Assembly (NCBI GenBank): GCA_944472155.2
Contig: OX235272.1
Location: forward strand, 10,338,354-10,402,353
Length of the DNA: 64,000 nt
Source: Trichobilharzia szidati
Lineage: Eukaryota > Platyhelminthes > Trematoda > Strigeidida > Schistosomatidae
Reading direction: 5' to 3'
In this document: positions 33,467 through 44,539 of the stretch, in pieces
Layout: each line of letters begins with the position of its first letter
Position numbering within the stretch: position 1 is the first letter of the stretch
The notes under the pieces: generated by a model
The model's database searches: none
What the model saw: only the letters and a program-made list of their open reading frames with translations
What the model was told of the DNA's origin: nothing
Made by a program: the position numbers and the translations under genes

Positions 33467-33644
33467 ACATTCAGGAAGAGTGAACTGTAGGAATGAGGAG
33501 ATAATTTGTTCAATAGTCAGTACTTACAATTATACAATATAGTCTTAAAGTAAAAAATTAAGGATGTAGCAGCCTGCTGAAATCATTGAGCAACCAACAT
33601 TTTCTTTCATCCGTCAAAATGAATCATATTTCACTACGTTTCAT

Positions 33645-33925
33645 AGTGTTATTATTATTATTGTTCCCTTGGGTTCCTAGTGGATGGAACATAGGGCTTC
33701 AACTGCACGCCTCCACCTGCTTCCGTCTTCTGCTGTACTTTTCACTTGCATTCATGTTAGTCCATACTGTTTCAACTCTTCTTTACACGATCTCCTCCAT
33801 GTCACCCTTGCACTGACGTCCCACTCGCCGCTTCCCTTTCGGGTTCCACTCGAGCATTGGCCTGACGCGCGATGTCACCCAGCGAGTGGCCTCCTCAGCG
33901 AGTGTCCAATCCATCTCCACGTTTC
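33645..33925 (-). mobile_element. RTE-I LINE 3' end
   Basis: Minus-strand RTE-I terminus: att repeats, gttcccttgggttcctagtg, and the region ending with the EWIGHS-type segment. It closely resembles the reverse complement of 41680-41930. Confidence 0.75.
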
Positions 33926-34221
33926 ATATTGTTTAGTTAAAACAATATTCATGAATTGTAACTTGATCTCAGGCGCATTTTCAAAAAGGTTTCAACTTAC
34001 TGCTGCGATGTTTTCGAGGGAAGTGAAAGAAAAATTTCACAGGATAATGGAGGATGATCTGGATGAGGCAGTACTACGTCAAGTGATGCATTATCCATCA
34101 TTAAAATACTTGAAGATCTTGCATAAGGAGTACCTATCTTCGAACAGAGCAAACTGAAAATTCTGTACTGTGTTTAAAACAAACTTTTATTATTATAACT
34201 GGTTAAAAATGCCCATTAAAC
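33926..34221 (+). other. Unassigned segment with a short charged open frame
   Basis: Contains an open frame (34014-34157) reading MFSREVKEKFHRIMEDDLDE, then AVLRQVMHYPSLKYLKILHK, with no match to the transposon families in the window. It looks helical and charged. It could be a stray exon or PLE-E sequence; neither can be shown here. Confidence 0.3.
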
Positions 34222-35553
34222 TTTTCAAAAGAATGGTTATTGAACAAAGAATATTCACATTTTCGATAACCTGCTCTTCATCATCAGGTTCTACAGTTAT
34301 ATATCCATCCATAATAGTGAATGAATTAGTGTTATTAACAATAACATTAATGCTGTTTAAATAACATCGAATCAATAATCATAATCATCATCATAATAAT
34401 AATAATAATATCAATGGAATACAGTTCGACAACATCAACATGACAATACACACTGAATATCAGACAGCCAAATTAGGAAAGAAAACAATAACACAGATTC
34501 ATGAATTTATAGTCTCCACTGAAGGCTGGCCAGGACAGTTCAAGTGGCTGGCTGGAGTTGCTTCTTCTGCACACAGAACACCGGTTGTTTCAGGCGAATT
34601 GCAAAAGCCTATGCTGTTTGGAGTATGTGGTACCTGGATGTTTTTGGCAATTTATTTGGTACCCAATAGATGATGACAGAGAAGGATTCTTCAATACTGA
34701 CTGGATTAGTGGCCGGTTTGAACCTACATACATACATACGACTGCAGTTCAAGGGTGATATACCAAGCGAAATAACTACAAAGAAATTAAGAAGATCAGT
34801 TCAAAGAACTTTTTAATGCTAGGAAACTACACTTCATATTTTCTACACAACCGATGGTGATTCCTCAATTGAAAAATGAAGTACCTAGACTAGCCACCTC
34901 CAATGGTATCTAGCAATTCAACTGCGCTTGTGGTGAAGTGAGTTGTATCGGCCGCTGCTCTAAGAATTTGATTTTTCGTGCTCGCTCGGAAACATCTACC
35001 AGTGTGGCTAAATAAAGGTATGGCAAATACCATTAACAGTTCGATATTAGAGCCCCTGGTCTAAACCGGCAAATTAGCCAGCCGGCATCGGAGAATCCCT
35101 CTCTATCATCATCTATTGGGTACCAAATAAATTGCCAAAAACATCCAGGTACCACATACTCCAAACAGCATAGGCTTTTGCAATTCGCCTGAAACAACCG
35201 GTGTTCTGTGTGCAGAAGAAGCAACTCCAGCCAGCCACTTGAACTGTCCTGGCCAGCCTTCAGTGGAGACTATAAATTCATGAATCTGTGTTATTGTTTT
35301 CTTTCCTAATTTGGCTGTCTGATATTCAGTGTGTATTGTTATGATGATGTTGTCGAACTGTAATCCATTGGTATTATCATGATTATTATGATTATGATTA
35401 TTGATTCGATGTTATTTAAACAACATTAATTTTGTTGTTAATAACACTAATTCACTCATCCACTATTATGGATGGATATATAACTGTAGAACCTGATGAA
35501 GACCAGGTTACCGCAAAATATGAATATTCTTTGTTCAGTAACAATTCTTTTAT
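34222..35553 (+). mobile_element. PLE-E with inverted terminal repeats
   Basis: Arms 34222-34720 and 35070-35553 are reverse complements (coordinates sum to about 69780 with small indels), so the same open frame reads from 34558 on plus and from 35224 on minus. The spacer 34740-35060 encodes a decayed PLE endonuclease (CACGEVSCIGRCS, then LPVWLNKGM), with YIG changed to CIG. No reverse transcriptase remains. Confidence 0.8.
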
Positions 35554-35574
35554 CATTATTATGTGACAAGTTTG

Positions 35575-35900
35575 ACCGCGAATAGACATCAATTAGCAAA
35601 CCATTTAAAACATTCCAGAGAGTACCGGACAGTTGTTTCGTTCTAGTTAGGGAATCATCAGCAGTGCTCAAGACCTTCCTGTCACAAGGCAAGCTCGTAC
35701 ACCATTCAAGCACTGGGACCCAATCAAATGGCCTGTCCATGAATTTCAACTTCTACCGAATTTGTGATTTTAGCGCCACTGGCTACAGCCACTGTCGTCG
35801 GTGGCAAGTATTTATCCTCACCCCCGACTGAGTGAGCTCCACCCCTGCTAGTGGTGACTTCTCACTAGAACTCTAGCCAGCTTCGTCCTGCTGCCATCAG
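35575..35900 (-). repeat. SINE-B copy with an intact hammerhead core
   Basis: A minus-strand copy carrying the hammerhead-like domain 35620-35669, truncated tRNA-like head, and the 5' body to about 35900. The block gggacccaatcaaatggcct corresponds to other SINE-B copies. Confidence 0.75.
35620..35669 (-). ncRNA. Hammerhead-like ribozyme in SINE-B (complete core)
   Basis: On the minus strand: stem I gcactg (35667-35662) with cggtac (35627-35622); core ctgatga (35661-35655); stem II region ttccctaactagaac; GAAA (35639-35636); cleavage-type gtc (35630-35628). Every invariant core base is present. Stem II pairs only partly. Activity is untested. Confidence 0.6.
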
Positions 35901-35909
35901 ATCAATTTT

Positions 35910-36115
35910 CAAGAGTTAGAATTTAGGGATTTAGTTCGTTTTACGTTTGACCACGGATTGTTATCAGTTAGGAAACTACCGTTGAAAACCAGCTGAGAGT
36001 ACTGGACAGTTGTTTAGTCCTATTTTCGGACTATTCACAGTATGCACCTACCCCAGGGGGATAAACCTATAACCCTTCCGGTTACTCCGAAAGCTCGTAG
36101 GGTAGTAATAATTAG
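35910..36115 (-). repeat. SINE-B copy
   Basis: A minus-strand copy with perfect stem I (atactg/cagtac) and stem II (gtcc/ggac) but a damaged core (tgaata) and taaa for GAAA. Confidence 0.65.
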
Positions 36116-36369
36116 GTTATCAAAGAGGACTTACGTGACTAACAGTGTATTAAATTCAGATTCGTGAATCTAAAAATTATCAGTATAAAATTAGGAGAAA
36201 CACTGGTTTAAATAAAGTAAATATAGTATACCTATTCTTTCTTAATTTTACGTAGGAGTTTCAAAATTTTGCTTTATTAATAGTTAAGCGGTGGTGTGGG
36301 ATGACTGGTGCCAAAGTAAAGCGTAAAGGCTCCAGAATTTACAACCATTATTAGTTTTCTATAGTTAGT

Positions 36370-36760
36370 TTGTAAGGATTAGTTTTGTTTTAGGAGTTGG
36401 TCATGGATTGATATCAGTTAGGGAAACGTTGAAAACCAGGGAGTACTGGACAGCCAAATGTTTCATCAGCAGTACTCACCCACCGTCACCAGAGTGCCAA
36501 CCCAAAACCTTCCGGTTACAAGGCAAGCTTGTATACCATTCAGCCGCTGGGACCCGATTCAATGGCCAGCCCATACATGAATTCTAACTTCTCCCAGTTC
36601 GTGATTTAGCGCTACCCCAACCATGTCATCGGGGGGGGGGCACATCCATCCTCACACTGCAAAATGGATGGATCTCACTGGTGATGAATTCTCACTAGAA
36701 CCCCAGGAAACTCTGTCGTGTAGCAAGTCACTAGCGATCATCAGTCGTATAAATCACGCA
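36370..36760 (-). repeat. SINE-B copy with stem II deleted
   Basis: On the minus strand gagtactgctgatgaaaca is followed directly by tttggctgtccagtactccc. Core 1 and the cleavage triplet remain, but the stem II segment is gone. The rest of the body extends to about 36760. A run of G at 36631-36640 interrupts it. Confidence 0.7.
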
Positions 36761-36779
36761 TCAAAGGCTGCTGTCCTGG

Positions 36780-37435
36780 ATATAACGTCTGAGAATTCTG
36801 ACAATTCCATAAATACTTGTAAGTAGAACATTATTGTAATGTTGTTGGCAGTTATATGAGACCAGATTTGATTTGATTTGATCAACAGACTTCGTGAAGA
36901 AGGCTATTCCGATCTTAATCAGATGTACTAAGAATATTCTGAATATCTACAAAAGTGTAGGTTATAGAGATCTCAAGTAATACTTGAAGTAATGCTAATA
37001 TACTGGACATTGTTATCGTTTTTACCTCTTGATCCAAGGATTACTAGGCAGTTGCCTTACATATCAGTTCGGAACTATTCAGGGATGGTATCTATCATCT
37101 ACACAAGTGGATAATGTGTGACAAAAAACACTCGGCAACAAGTCAAATTAACAATTTATAAATTGATCAGCAATTCTCAGTCTACACAGTTCGAGTGATG
37201 AAATTTCATCGTGGTTTCCTTGAAAACACAAAATTATTCAGATCACAATATGTGGCCTGTTTAAAATAACATAAGTGGTAATCAAGAAAGCAAGTAAAAT
37301 TTGAAAAAACCCTATATACTACTGATTGATTGAGATGAGTAGTTGTATACTACCCATGCATCAACCAGGAGTAGTGCTTGTTACCCAACCAGTTCCAGGT
37401 GATCTAAACACCATTTGATGGCCGTTTCACTTGTT
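36780..37435. other. No gene or named repeat recognised
   Basis: AT-rich sequence; a short (gattt)n run at 36868-36884. Nothing else recognisable. Confidence 0.4.
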
Positions 37436-37439
37436 CGGG

Positions 37440-38800
37440 GACGAATTCATGAATGGTGTATCCACTTTGACTCAACTCAGAGAACTGAATCAATTCGACT
37501 GTGTAAATTGCAAATCCCTGACCAGTTTGCAAATTGTGAATATGAGATATGGCAGATATCTTTATGGACAGCTGGGAAAATATTGCTCCTAATACATTTA
37601 ATCCTACTCCGAAAATATGGTAGAGGTATGAGGATGACACTTTCACAGTGTTGAAAACAGAACATCTCTCTCTCTCTCTAGCTTCTTGACGCATGTAAAC
37701 TTACTAGTGAAGGCAATAAAATTCACACTCGAGTCGGAAAATGAACAAGGAGAATTAGCTGTGATGTTAGATTGTAAAATCAAACGAACAGAAGAAGGTA
37801 AACTTCACGCTAGCGTTTATAAAAAGCCAACGCATTCTAATATTGGTTATTTAGACTTTAATTCATCTCATCCATTGTCTGTCTACGAAGGCAGGCTTAG
37901 TTAAGCGCCTAGCATACCGAGCAATAGCAGTAAGTAGTACAACTAAAAACCTAAATGATGTAATAAAAAAGATAGAAGAAGAATTTGTATTAAATAACTG
38001 TCCTATAAAATTCATTAGGAATATCAAAGAAGGTCAAAAGCAAAATAAAAACAATGGTGAAACTAATTATGATAACATAAATAAGAAAGAATATAAGGCA
38101 TCTACAGTAGTTTTATCATATAAGGAGGGGAAATCTGAGACCCTCTCTACGTATGATTCTCAACAAAGCAGGAATTAGAGTGGCATTTCAACCTACCAAC
38201 TCACTCAGACAAGAGAAGCTCTGAATGTTAAAGGACCCCGTATGTTGACCTAATTAGACGAAATAATATAATTTACAAAATACCGTGCAATGACTGTGAG
38301 TTCGGTCAACTTCATATGTCAAACTAGTAGATGGGGATTAGTCAGACTGCCTGTCAGAACGTAAGAATTTAGCTAGAGTTAGAATGATTGACCCCACCGG
38401 TGAAGATAAGTAATTTATAAAAAAGCTGAGCAATCTCACTACATGCATTAACACACAACCACACAATAGGGTGGGAGAGGGTTAAAATTCTAAGAAGTAA
38501 AATAAGTACATGGAGAGAGACAGGGGTTGATTACTGAATCCTGGTTCATTGAGTCTACACCCAACACATGCAACAGAAATGACTCAACGCAAGTACCAGA
38601 GATATGGAAGATATTATTACCATCAGTCAAATCAGAGGAGGATTATAAATAATGTTAAAATTCTATTTCAACTCACATACATTACAACATTCTGAAGTAA
38701 AGTGTTGTGTTAGTGACCTGATATGATTATGAGCAATAATTTGTGCTCAAAACATGGTCATCAGTAAATATTACTTACTGCACAACAGTGTGATTTATCA
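37440..38800 (+). pseudogene. PLE-N copy: reverse transcriptase C terminus, endonuclease and 3' end
   Basis: The plus strand reads, in broken frames, MDSWENIAPNTFNPTPKIW then YEDDTFTVLKTEH (catalytic YVDD changed to YEDD, 37625-37665), KFTLESENEQGELAVMLDCK (37712-37785) and KLHASVYKKPTHSN (37800-37845). The block with PCNDC and the GIY-YIG remnant follows near 38285-38330. The 3' end (38540-38800) contains the hammerhead-like terminus ctgatatgattatgagcaat / gtgctcaaaacatggtcatc. Typical PLE order; dead by frameshifts. Confidence 0.75.
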
Positions 38801-39299
38801 AAGTGAAATCATATCTATAATGGAGTTATACTCTACCACCACAGTGCCCAAATTTTATACTTATATCTATAACCAGTTTCCTCAAGTAGCTAGTCACAAA
38901 TCGGGTGGTTCGAACTGATCAGGCTCTCTCTCTCTCTGATCTCAGTCAAACTGGGTGAATCACTGATGAGCTCAGCCCCAAAGGAGTGAAACAGCCATCA
39001 AATGGTGTTTAGATCACCTCAATCTGGCTGGTCAGCAAACACTACTACTGGTTGATATGAGTGCAGTATGCAACTACTACTCATTTCGGTCTATCAGTAG
39101 TATATAGTTTTATGCAGAGAAACTCAACGATAACAGTTAAGAACTTGGCATTCATGAACCAATGGATTCTGACTCACCTAATGACTGAATTTCGCCCTGA
39201 ATGTTCTTGACTCATAACCAAAAGGTCTTGATTTTTGATTTTTAATGGGATGGCTGTATAAATTTAGAGAAATGTAATGTTGACTACATAACTGAAAAA
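38801..39299. other. PLE-N outer flank, otherwise unrecognised
   Basis: Starts with blocks shared with 8700-8950 (ccacagtgcccaaattttat). Beyond about 38900 it contains an inverted match to 37385-37450 (gaaacagccatcaaatggtg near 38988 and ccatttgatggccgtttcac near 37411), so the PLE-N copy may again be bounded by inverted repeats. Confidence 0.45.
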
Positions 39300-39512
39300 T
39301 GTGCATCGGTGGCGCAGCATTATAATGTTCACCAACTACGCAGGTGGTTTGGGTTTCGGTTCCCGGCCACAGACACACTCCATTACCTCGCTAAGCCAGT
39401 AATAAGACTGGTAAAGAGGGAAAAACAAAAATAAAAAATAAACACCACTGCTAATGAAACTTCAAGCCTCTAGCTTGAAGGTGCCCTATGTTCCACTAGG
39501 AACGTACAAAAA
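39300..39512 (+). repeat. SINE-A copy
   Basis: A plus-strand copy with tRNA-like head (gtgcatcggtggcgcagcat; T-arm region eroded), the cttcaagcctctagcttgaag-type hairpin and the RTE-I-like end ccctatgttccactaggaac. Confidence 0.8.
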
Positions 39513-39759
39513 TATAAAAAAATGAAGAATAATTAGTCTTTCACAACAAAATTTTTGAAGAAAAATGCCAAAAATAATGAGGATAATGAGAAATTCAATG
39601 AAGAAAAGCCCTGATGATATGATATCAATTTGTTCAAACTGAACGGCAATCACACTTATCTACTGGGTGACATTACTTCTTAAGAGAATACAAGTCAGAT
39701 TGGATTGAATTCAGCTGTCAGTAAGCACATCTTTGTCCGACTATTTGTTATGTGTTAGT

Positions 39760-39960
39760 GCTTCAGTGGTACGATGCTTGCCAACCACACATGCCGTGCT
39801 TGTTTGACTTCCAATCAACTCACTCTTAAACATCGTTTAACCGACAGTAAGTCTGGTAAACAGGAGACATTGAACCTGTGAGGCTGGCAACCTTGTCCCC
39901 TCTCTAAGAAAAGCGATATTGCTGCTACTGATGCTTATGTTCAAATTGGAAATCGAATGG
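39760..39960 (+). repeat. Strongly diverged SINE-A copy
   Basis: Recognisable only by order: ttcagtggtacgatgcttgc (head), agtctggtaaacaggagaca and ggctggcaacc (body), and atgcttatgttcaaattgg (end). Of low certainty. Confidence 0.4.
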
Positions 39961-40629
39961 GAAAAGTTTAACTATGATGGCCCATAGAATGTGAACGCAC
40001 AAGTGATCTTTAACCGACCAATCAGGAAATCCAGTGGTTTTTGTTTAGAAAAATGACGTTTATTGACAAGAGAAATACATGAAAGCACATTAAACAAGAT
40101 ATTTTTCCCTGACATGATTTAAAAGTACCTCCCAATTATCATGTGGAGTCTCAGTTTTTAAGCTAGAACAGTTTGTGTACAGGTGACTGGAGATCAGTTC
40201 TTTCTGTGACCCATTTATCGCTCTTATCCCGATTTTCAGTCTTCCCCAGAATCTCTCAGTTGAGTAAGTATGGGTTCTAGTAAGACGATCGATGGCTATT
40301 GACCATAAAAATGCGGATAATAAAAATAAATAATGCCGACCCCAAACGTAACCCTAATCGTAACCAGTGATCCTGACGAGCAGTCAAAACACTCTCCAAA
40401 CAATACTTAAAAACGTGATCGGGATGAAATTTCGCACCTCACTTCATGAACACCGTGCATAGTGGAGCTATAATAATTGGTAGGTTTCGTTATTCAACGA
40501 ATAGTATGCACTGAAGGTCACTGGTGCGTTCATCCTCCTGGATAATGATACTATAACTTGGCCCGTAAAGGTATGAAGGAATATACAACTATAATACTGC
40601 ATAACAAACATTGTGAACAACCTCTGATG
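39961..40629. other. No gene or named repeat recognised
   Basis: AT-rich; no open frame with a recognisable domain. The 39515-39760 stretch is likewise empty. Confidence 0.4.
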
Positions 40630-40985
40630 TTTATTATTATTATTCCTTTGGGTTCCGAGGGAAAAGTAGAGCTGGTTTCAACAACACACCTCCACTTTCG
40701 TCTATTTTATGCCATCCTATTCAGCTGGATCCACGGTTGCCTAAACTCTCTCATCTCCTCCATGTCACCCTCGCGCCGACCACCCACTTGTCTCTACCTA
40801 TTGGGATTCCACTCAAGTGATGGCCTGCTAAGCGCGTCGTGTCATTTAACGGTTTCCTTAGCGTGTGCCTGATCCTTCTTCCTTTACTCTTACATATTTG
40901 TTGAGCAATTGGCTCTCGGCTGTTGGTTTGTTCCCACAGTTTCTTGTTACTTATTCTTTCTAGCCGTCCATTTAATCTTCATTAT
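40630..40985 (-). mobile_element. RTE-I 3' end, head-to-head with the next copy
   Basis: Minus-strand RTE-I terminus starting with att repeats and tcctttgggttccgagggaa; it is the reverse complement of roughly 41580-41930. It abuts the plus-strand copy at 40986 without spacer. Confidence 0.8.
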
Positions 40986-41930
40986 TATCACCAATGATAT
41001 TCCTAATTGTGGTGGACTGGACTGGATTATGCGTCAGACAGTGGGAAACGAGAAGACAGGGATATCCTGGACCGGAGTGAAGAATCTAGAAGACCTAGAT
41101 TTCGCGGATGATTTATGTTTGATGTCACGCAAAATCGAAGATTTACAAGCGAAAACCGACAAACTGTTCGCAGAAGCAGAAAAGACAGGACTCCAGATGA
41201 ACATAGACAAGACGGAGGTCATGAAAATAACCAACCAACAACAACAACAGCAACATCCATCGCCAATCACCATCAACGGGAGGGATTTGAAAGAGGTTAC
41301 TTCACTCACTTATCTAGGGAGCATTGTCTCAACTACAGGCAGGTGGAACGGACGAGGATGTCAAATCGAGAATCGGGAAGGCGAGAAACACATTCATCAA
41401 CCTGAAACCAATCTGCAAATCTTCCGCTGTCACTCAGCATCAACAACAACAAAATTCGGATTTTCAATACAAACGTCAAGTCAGTTCTTCTATACAGATG
41501 GATCAGAAACTTGGCGGGTCACCAAGAATATTTTCAACAGGTTGCAGACCTTTATCAACAACTGTCTTCGCTCCATACTGAAGATTAGATGGCCGGAAAG
41601 AATCACAAACAAGAAGCTATGGGAACAAACGAAACAGGAACCAATGGCCCAACAAATATGCAGGAGGAAGTGGAGATGGATTGGACACTCGCTGAGGAGG
41701 CCGTTGAGTGACATCGCGCGTCAGGCCATAGCTCGAGTGGAACCCGAAAGGGAAGCGGCGAGTGGGACGTCAGTGAAAGGGTGACATGGAGGAGGTCGTG
41801 TGAAGAGGAATTGAAACAGTATGGACTAACATGGATGCAGGTGAAAAGTACAGCAGAAGACAGAAGCAAGTGGAGATGTGCAGTTGAAGCCCTATGTTCC
41901 ACTAGGAACCCAAGGGAACAATAATAATAA
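40986..41930 (+). pseudogene. RTE-I LINE: RT catalytic segment to 3' end
   Basis: The plus-strand frame 40909-41784 covers ITNDIPNCGGLDWIMRQTVG, the intact catalytic LEDLDFADDLCLMSRKIEDL (41086-41145), KTGLQMNIDKTEVMKI, LKEVTSLTYLGSIVSTTG and, further on, the FRRKWRWIGHSLRRP-type C terminus. The 3' end at 41880-41930 is gccctatgttccactaggaa plus aat repeats. It is 5'-truncated. It shows what the 53.8-56.2 kb copy looked like before its frameshift. Confidence 0.85.
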
Positions 41931-41933
41931 TAA

Positions 41934-42082
41934 CAATGGAGTGAAGGCAGATGTTGATAAATGTTGCAGCCTATTGGAAATCCTTTTCTTGACACCCTAG
42001 TCAAGTTTATGACCCGTATAGAAGAACTGGCGGACTTGATATCGGCGTTGAAAATGTGAATCTTGTTCCTTATGCTGAGTTA
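41934..42082 (-). mobile_element. Short RTE-I fragment, minus strand
   Basis: Parallels 5345-5490 (cagcctattggaaatccttt; gttgaaaatgtgaatcttgt). It adjoins the 3' end of the plus-strand RTE-I, so three RTE-I pieces in alternating orientation lie side by side. Confidence 0.6.
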
Positions 42083-43125
42083 ACAATCTTTACACCTTGT
42101 ATAACCTGTTGATAAGAGTTTATTTTCGTCTAGATTCCTTTTCACTACAACTTATTTACACTTGTAACTATGATAGACGGTGAAATCTATCTAAATATAA
42201 TGTAATAAATTGAAATAACCTAAGGCCATTTGTTTCTACACTTTGCCTCCGCGCGTGTACAAACACACATCTATATTTTCAATAAATAGGATATTTAAAC
42301 AAAAAAGGCGAAAATAATACATTCAAATTATATTTTGTTACGAATCTTTCAGATGTAATTACTAACAGTAATAAGGAGGAAATGAAAACTGATAATAAAT
42401 TAAATCAAGTCACTATAATATAATATACAATAATATGTTAGTTAAATATTCAATGTCCAATGTTTATTATGTTCAATTGGCGGTCTTTTTGTATCTAGGG
42501 CAACAAATGGATATATGTATCTAAACCCAAATAGATAGTATAATTGAATAAAAATGATATCAGTGGAGAGTAATTGTCTAAATTAAATCATATTGTTACT
42601 AAGGTAAAGAGGGGAATCAGAATTCATTTTTGGATTTTTCGACTTCAAGCCATTTTTGTGTTCTTATTTGATGAATGTTATGACATTATGCAAAAACTAA
42701 ATTAAATAAAGTTTATATATATATATATATTACCTGTGGCAAAAATACCAAAATAGTAATGAAATATATTGTATATTAAGGATGTATTATATATTCCTCT
42801 AAAAACGATTAGCCTACATTCAACATTTAATGTTAACCTTCAATGTTTAACTTGACTGGTGTAGTCTGAAGCTATGCAGTCAAGCAACCACATCATTTGA
42901 CGGCACGATCTGTGGCCAACTAAGCATGGATCCAGAAATATATATCGTATTTTAGGCAATCCAATTGTTGATCCGATTTTGGGTTATTAATTGTTCACTG
43001 GTTCACATTAAATAAGTACATTTAAGGGTAGATTGAGAGGGGGAAGCGATCCCATGTCTATCAACATCTTCATTCTTCTAAACCTTTATATTGAACTACT
43101 GAAAACTAAGGAGAAATAAGTAGTT
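42083..43125. other. No gene or named repeat recognised
   Basis: Very AT-rich, with an (at)n run at 42713-42730. No recognisable coding potential. Confidence 0.5.
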
Positions 43126-43129
43126 GTTA

Positions 43130-43335
43130 TATAGTTGATTGAGATTAGCGCATTGGAATCCAAGATGCTTATTTCATCTTATTCAGCATTCGTGAGTTGG
43201 TTATCTCTGCATCTTCAGTGAATGATGGTATTCTCCGCTGAGATTCGAACTTTGCATCCATCTAGATGAAAAATCCCAAATAGGACGAAATACCTATCTG
43301 GGATTCCATTGCTAGTCACTACTAACCAAAATTTG
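43130..43335. repeat. Inverted Sm-alpha-like hammerhead modules
   Basis: A minus-strand module (43155-43235) and a plus-strand module (43255-43330: atgaaaaatcccaaatagga then cgaaat and tgggattcc) are inverted around a remnant of the tRNA-like head (gagattcgaact). Same layout as 32155-32450, more eroded. Confidence 0.65.
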
Positions 43336-43344
43336 TTTTTTTTA

Positions 43345-43490
43345 AAATTTTATTCCTTTGATTTCCGAGTGGAAAATAGGGCTTCAAACTGCGAGCTGTG
43401 AAGTTTGAGTAGAAATGAGTCAGTCAGGGGTCGAACTCCTCACTAAGCGTCTAGCTGGTGAGTATTCCACCGCTGAGCCAACTAATCACC
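43345..43490 (-). repeat. Diverged SINE-A-like fragment
   Basis: A minus-strand order similar to SINE-A: RTE-like end (tttgatttccgagtggaaaa on plus), short body and a tRNA-like head with ggggttcgacccc-like T arm. Low similarity to the main family. Confidence 0.4.
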
Positions 43491-43580
43491 CAAGCCAAGG
43501 AGTGCTGGATAACCATTTCATCCTTGTTTGGCACTCTTCATCAGTACACACCCATGATCCCACCACTGGGGATTGAGGTG
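43490..43580 (-). repeat. SINE-B fragment
   Basis: Only the hammerhead-like part and the start of the head. On minus: gtactg, atgaaga (position 3 is A), stem II region, GAAA, atc, then cagcactcc. Confidence 0.6.
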
Positions 43581-43679
43581 AGGACCGAAATAGCATCATG
43601 TCAGTCTTCAGAAGTCATAGAAGCGTTGATACTAAAAGCAAACATATCAACAGAGCATTCAGGTTCAGTGTGAAAATCA

Positions 43680-44225
43680 AGTCTGTGTGGAAGAGATGAA
43701 CTCCATTCCTCAACATGAAAAATAAGATCCGGATTTTCAACTCCAATGTTAAGTCAGTGCTACTTAATATACGGACCAGAGACTTAGCGCGTCATGAAGA
43801 GCACTTCAGACAAAATACAGACCTTAATCAACAGCTGTCTTCGCTCATTGCTTCGCTTGAGATAAGATGGCCGGCCAGGAAAGATTGCCAACCGAGAAGG
43901 ATCTCTGGCAATGAACGAACCAACCCATCAGGAGCCAATTGTGCAAAAAATATGCAGGAAGAAATGGAGGTGGATTGGCTGGCCATACTCTGAGAAGACA
44001 AACCATCGTCAAGTGACATCACATGACAGGCTATTGCTCGAGTGTAACCCGAATGGGAATCTGCAAGTTGGTCGTCAGTGCGAGGTGGGGTGACATGGAG
44101 GAAGAGGTCATGCTAAGCATTAGGGTAGACGTGCAACCAGGTGAAAACGCTGGCAGAGAACGGCACGCAGTGGATACGTTTGGCTGAAGCCCTATGTTCC
44201 TCTAGGAACAAAAGGAAATATAATA
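43680..44225 (+). mobile_element. RTE-I LINE 3' fragment
   Basis: Similar to 5830-6317 (gtgtggaagagatgaactcc, caactccaatgttaagtcag). It ends with gccctatgttcctctaggaa at 44190 followed by an aat-like tail. Confidence 0.75.
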
Positions 44226-44539
44226 TGATATAAAATGAAAATCAATAGATGAGAGGTGGAAATGAACTGAAGCAACTGTTTTGTGTCTGTTTAAAACTTT
44301 CAAACAGCTTAGATGTTGTAATATCATAAAAGCATTAACCTATTTCACAAGTGGTTGCTATCACAGTTCACTTTTCTAGTGGTCTGAAACAAAAAATTCC
44401 TGGGATACGAATTTGGTAGATACATCAGCATTCGCCTAAATTCGTGGAATCTGACTGATGATTTTGATGAAATAGGATAATGCGTTATATCTTGTAAACA
44501 GTTTTCTGAAATCTCACAGTAAAATAACATCTAAGCGAA

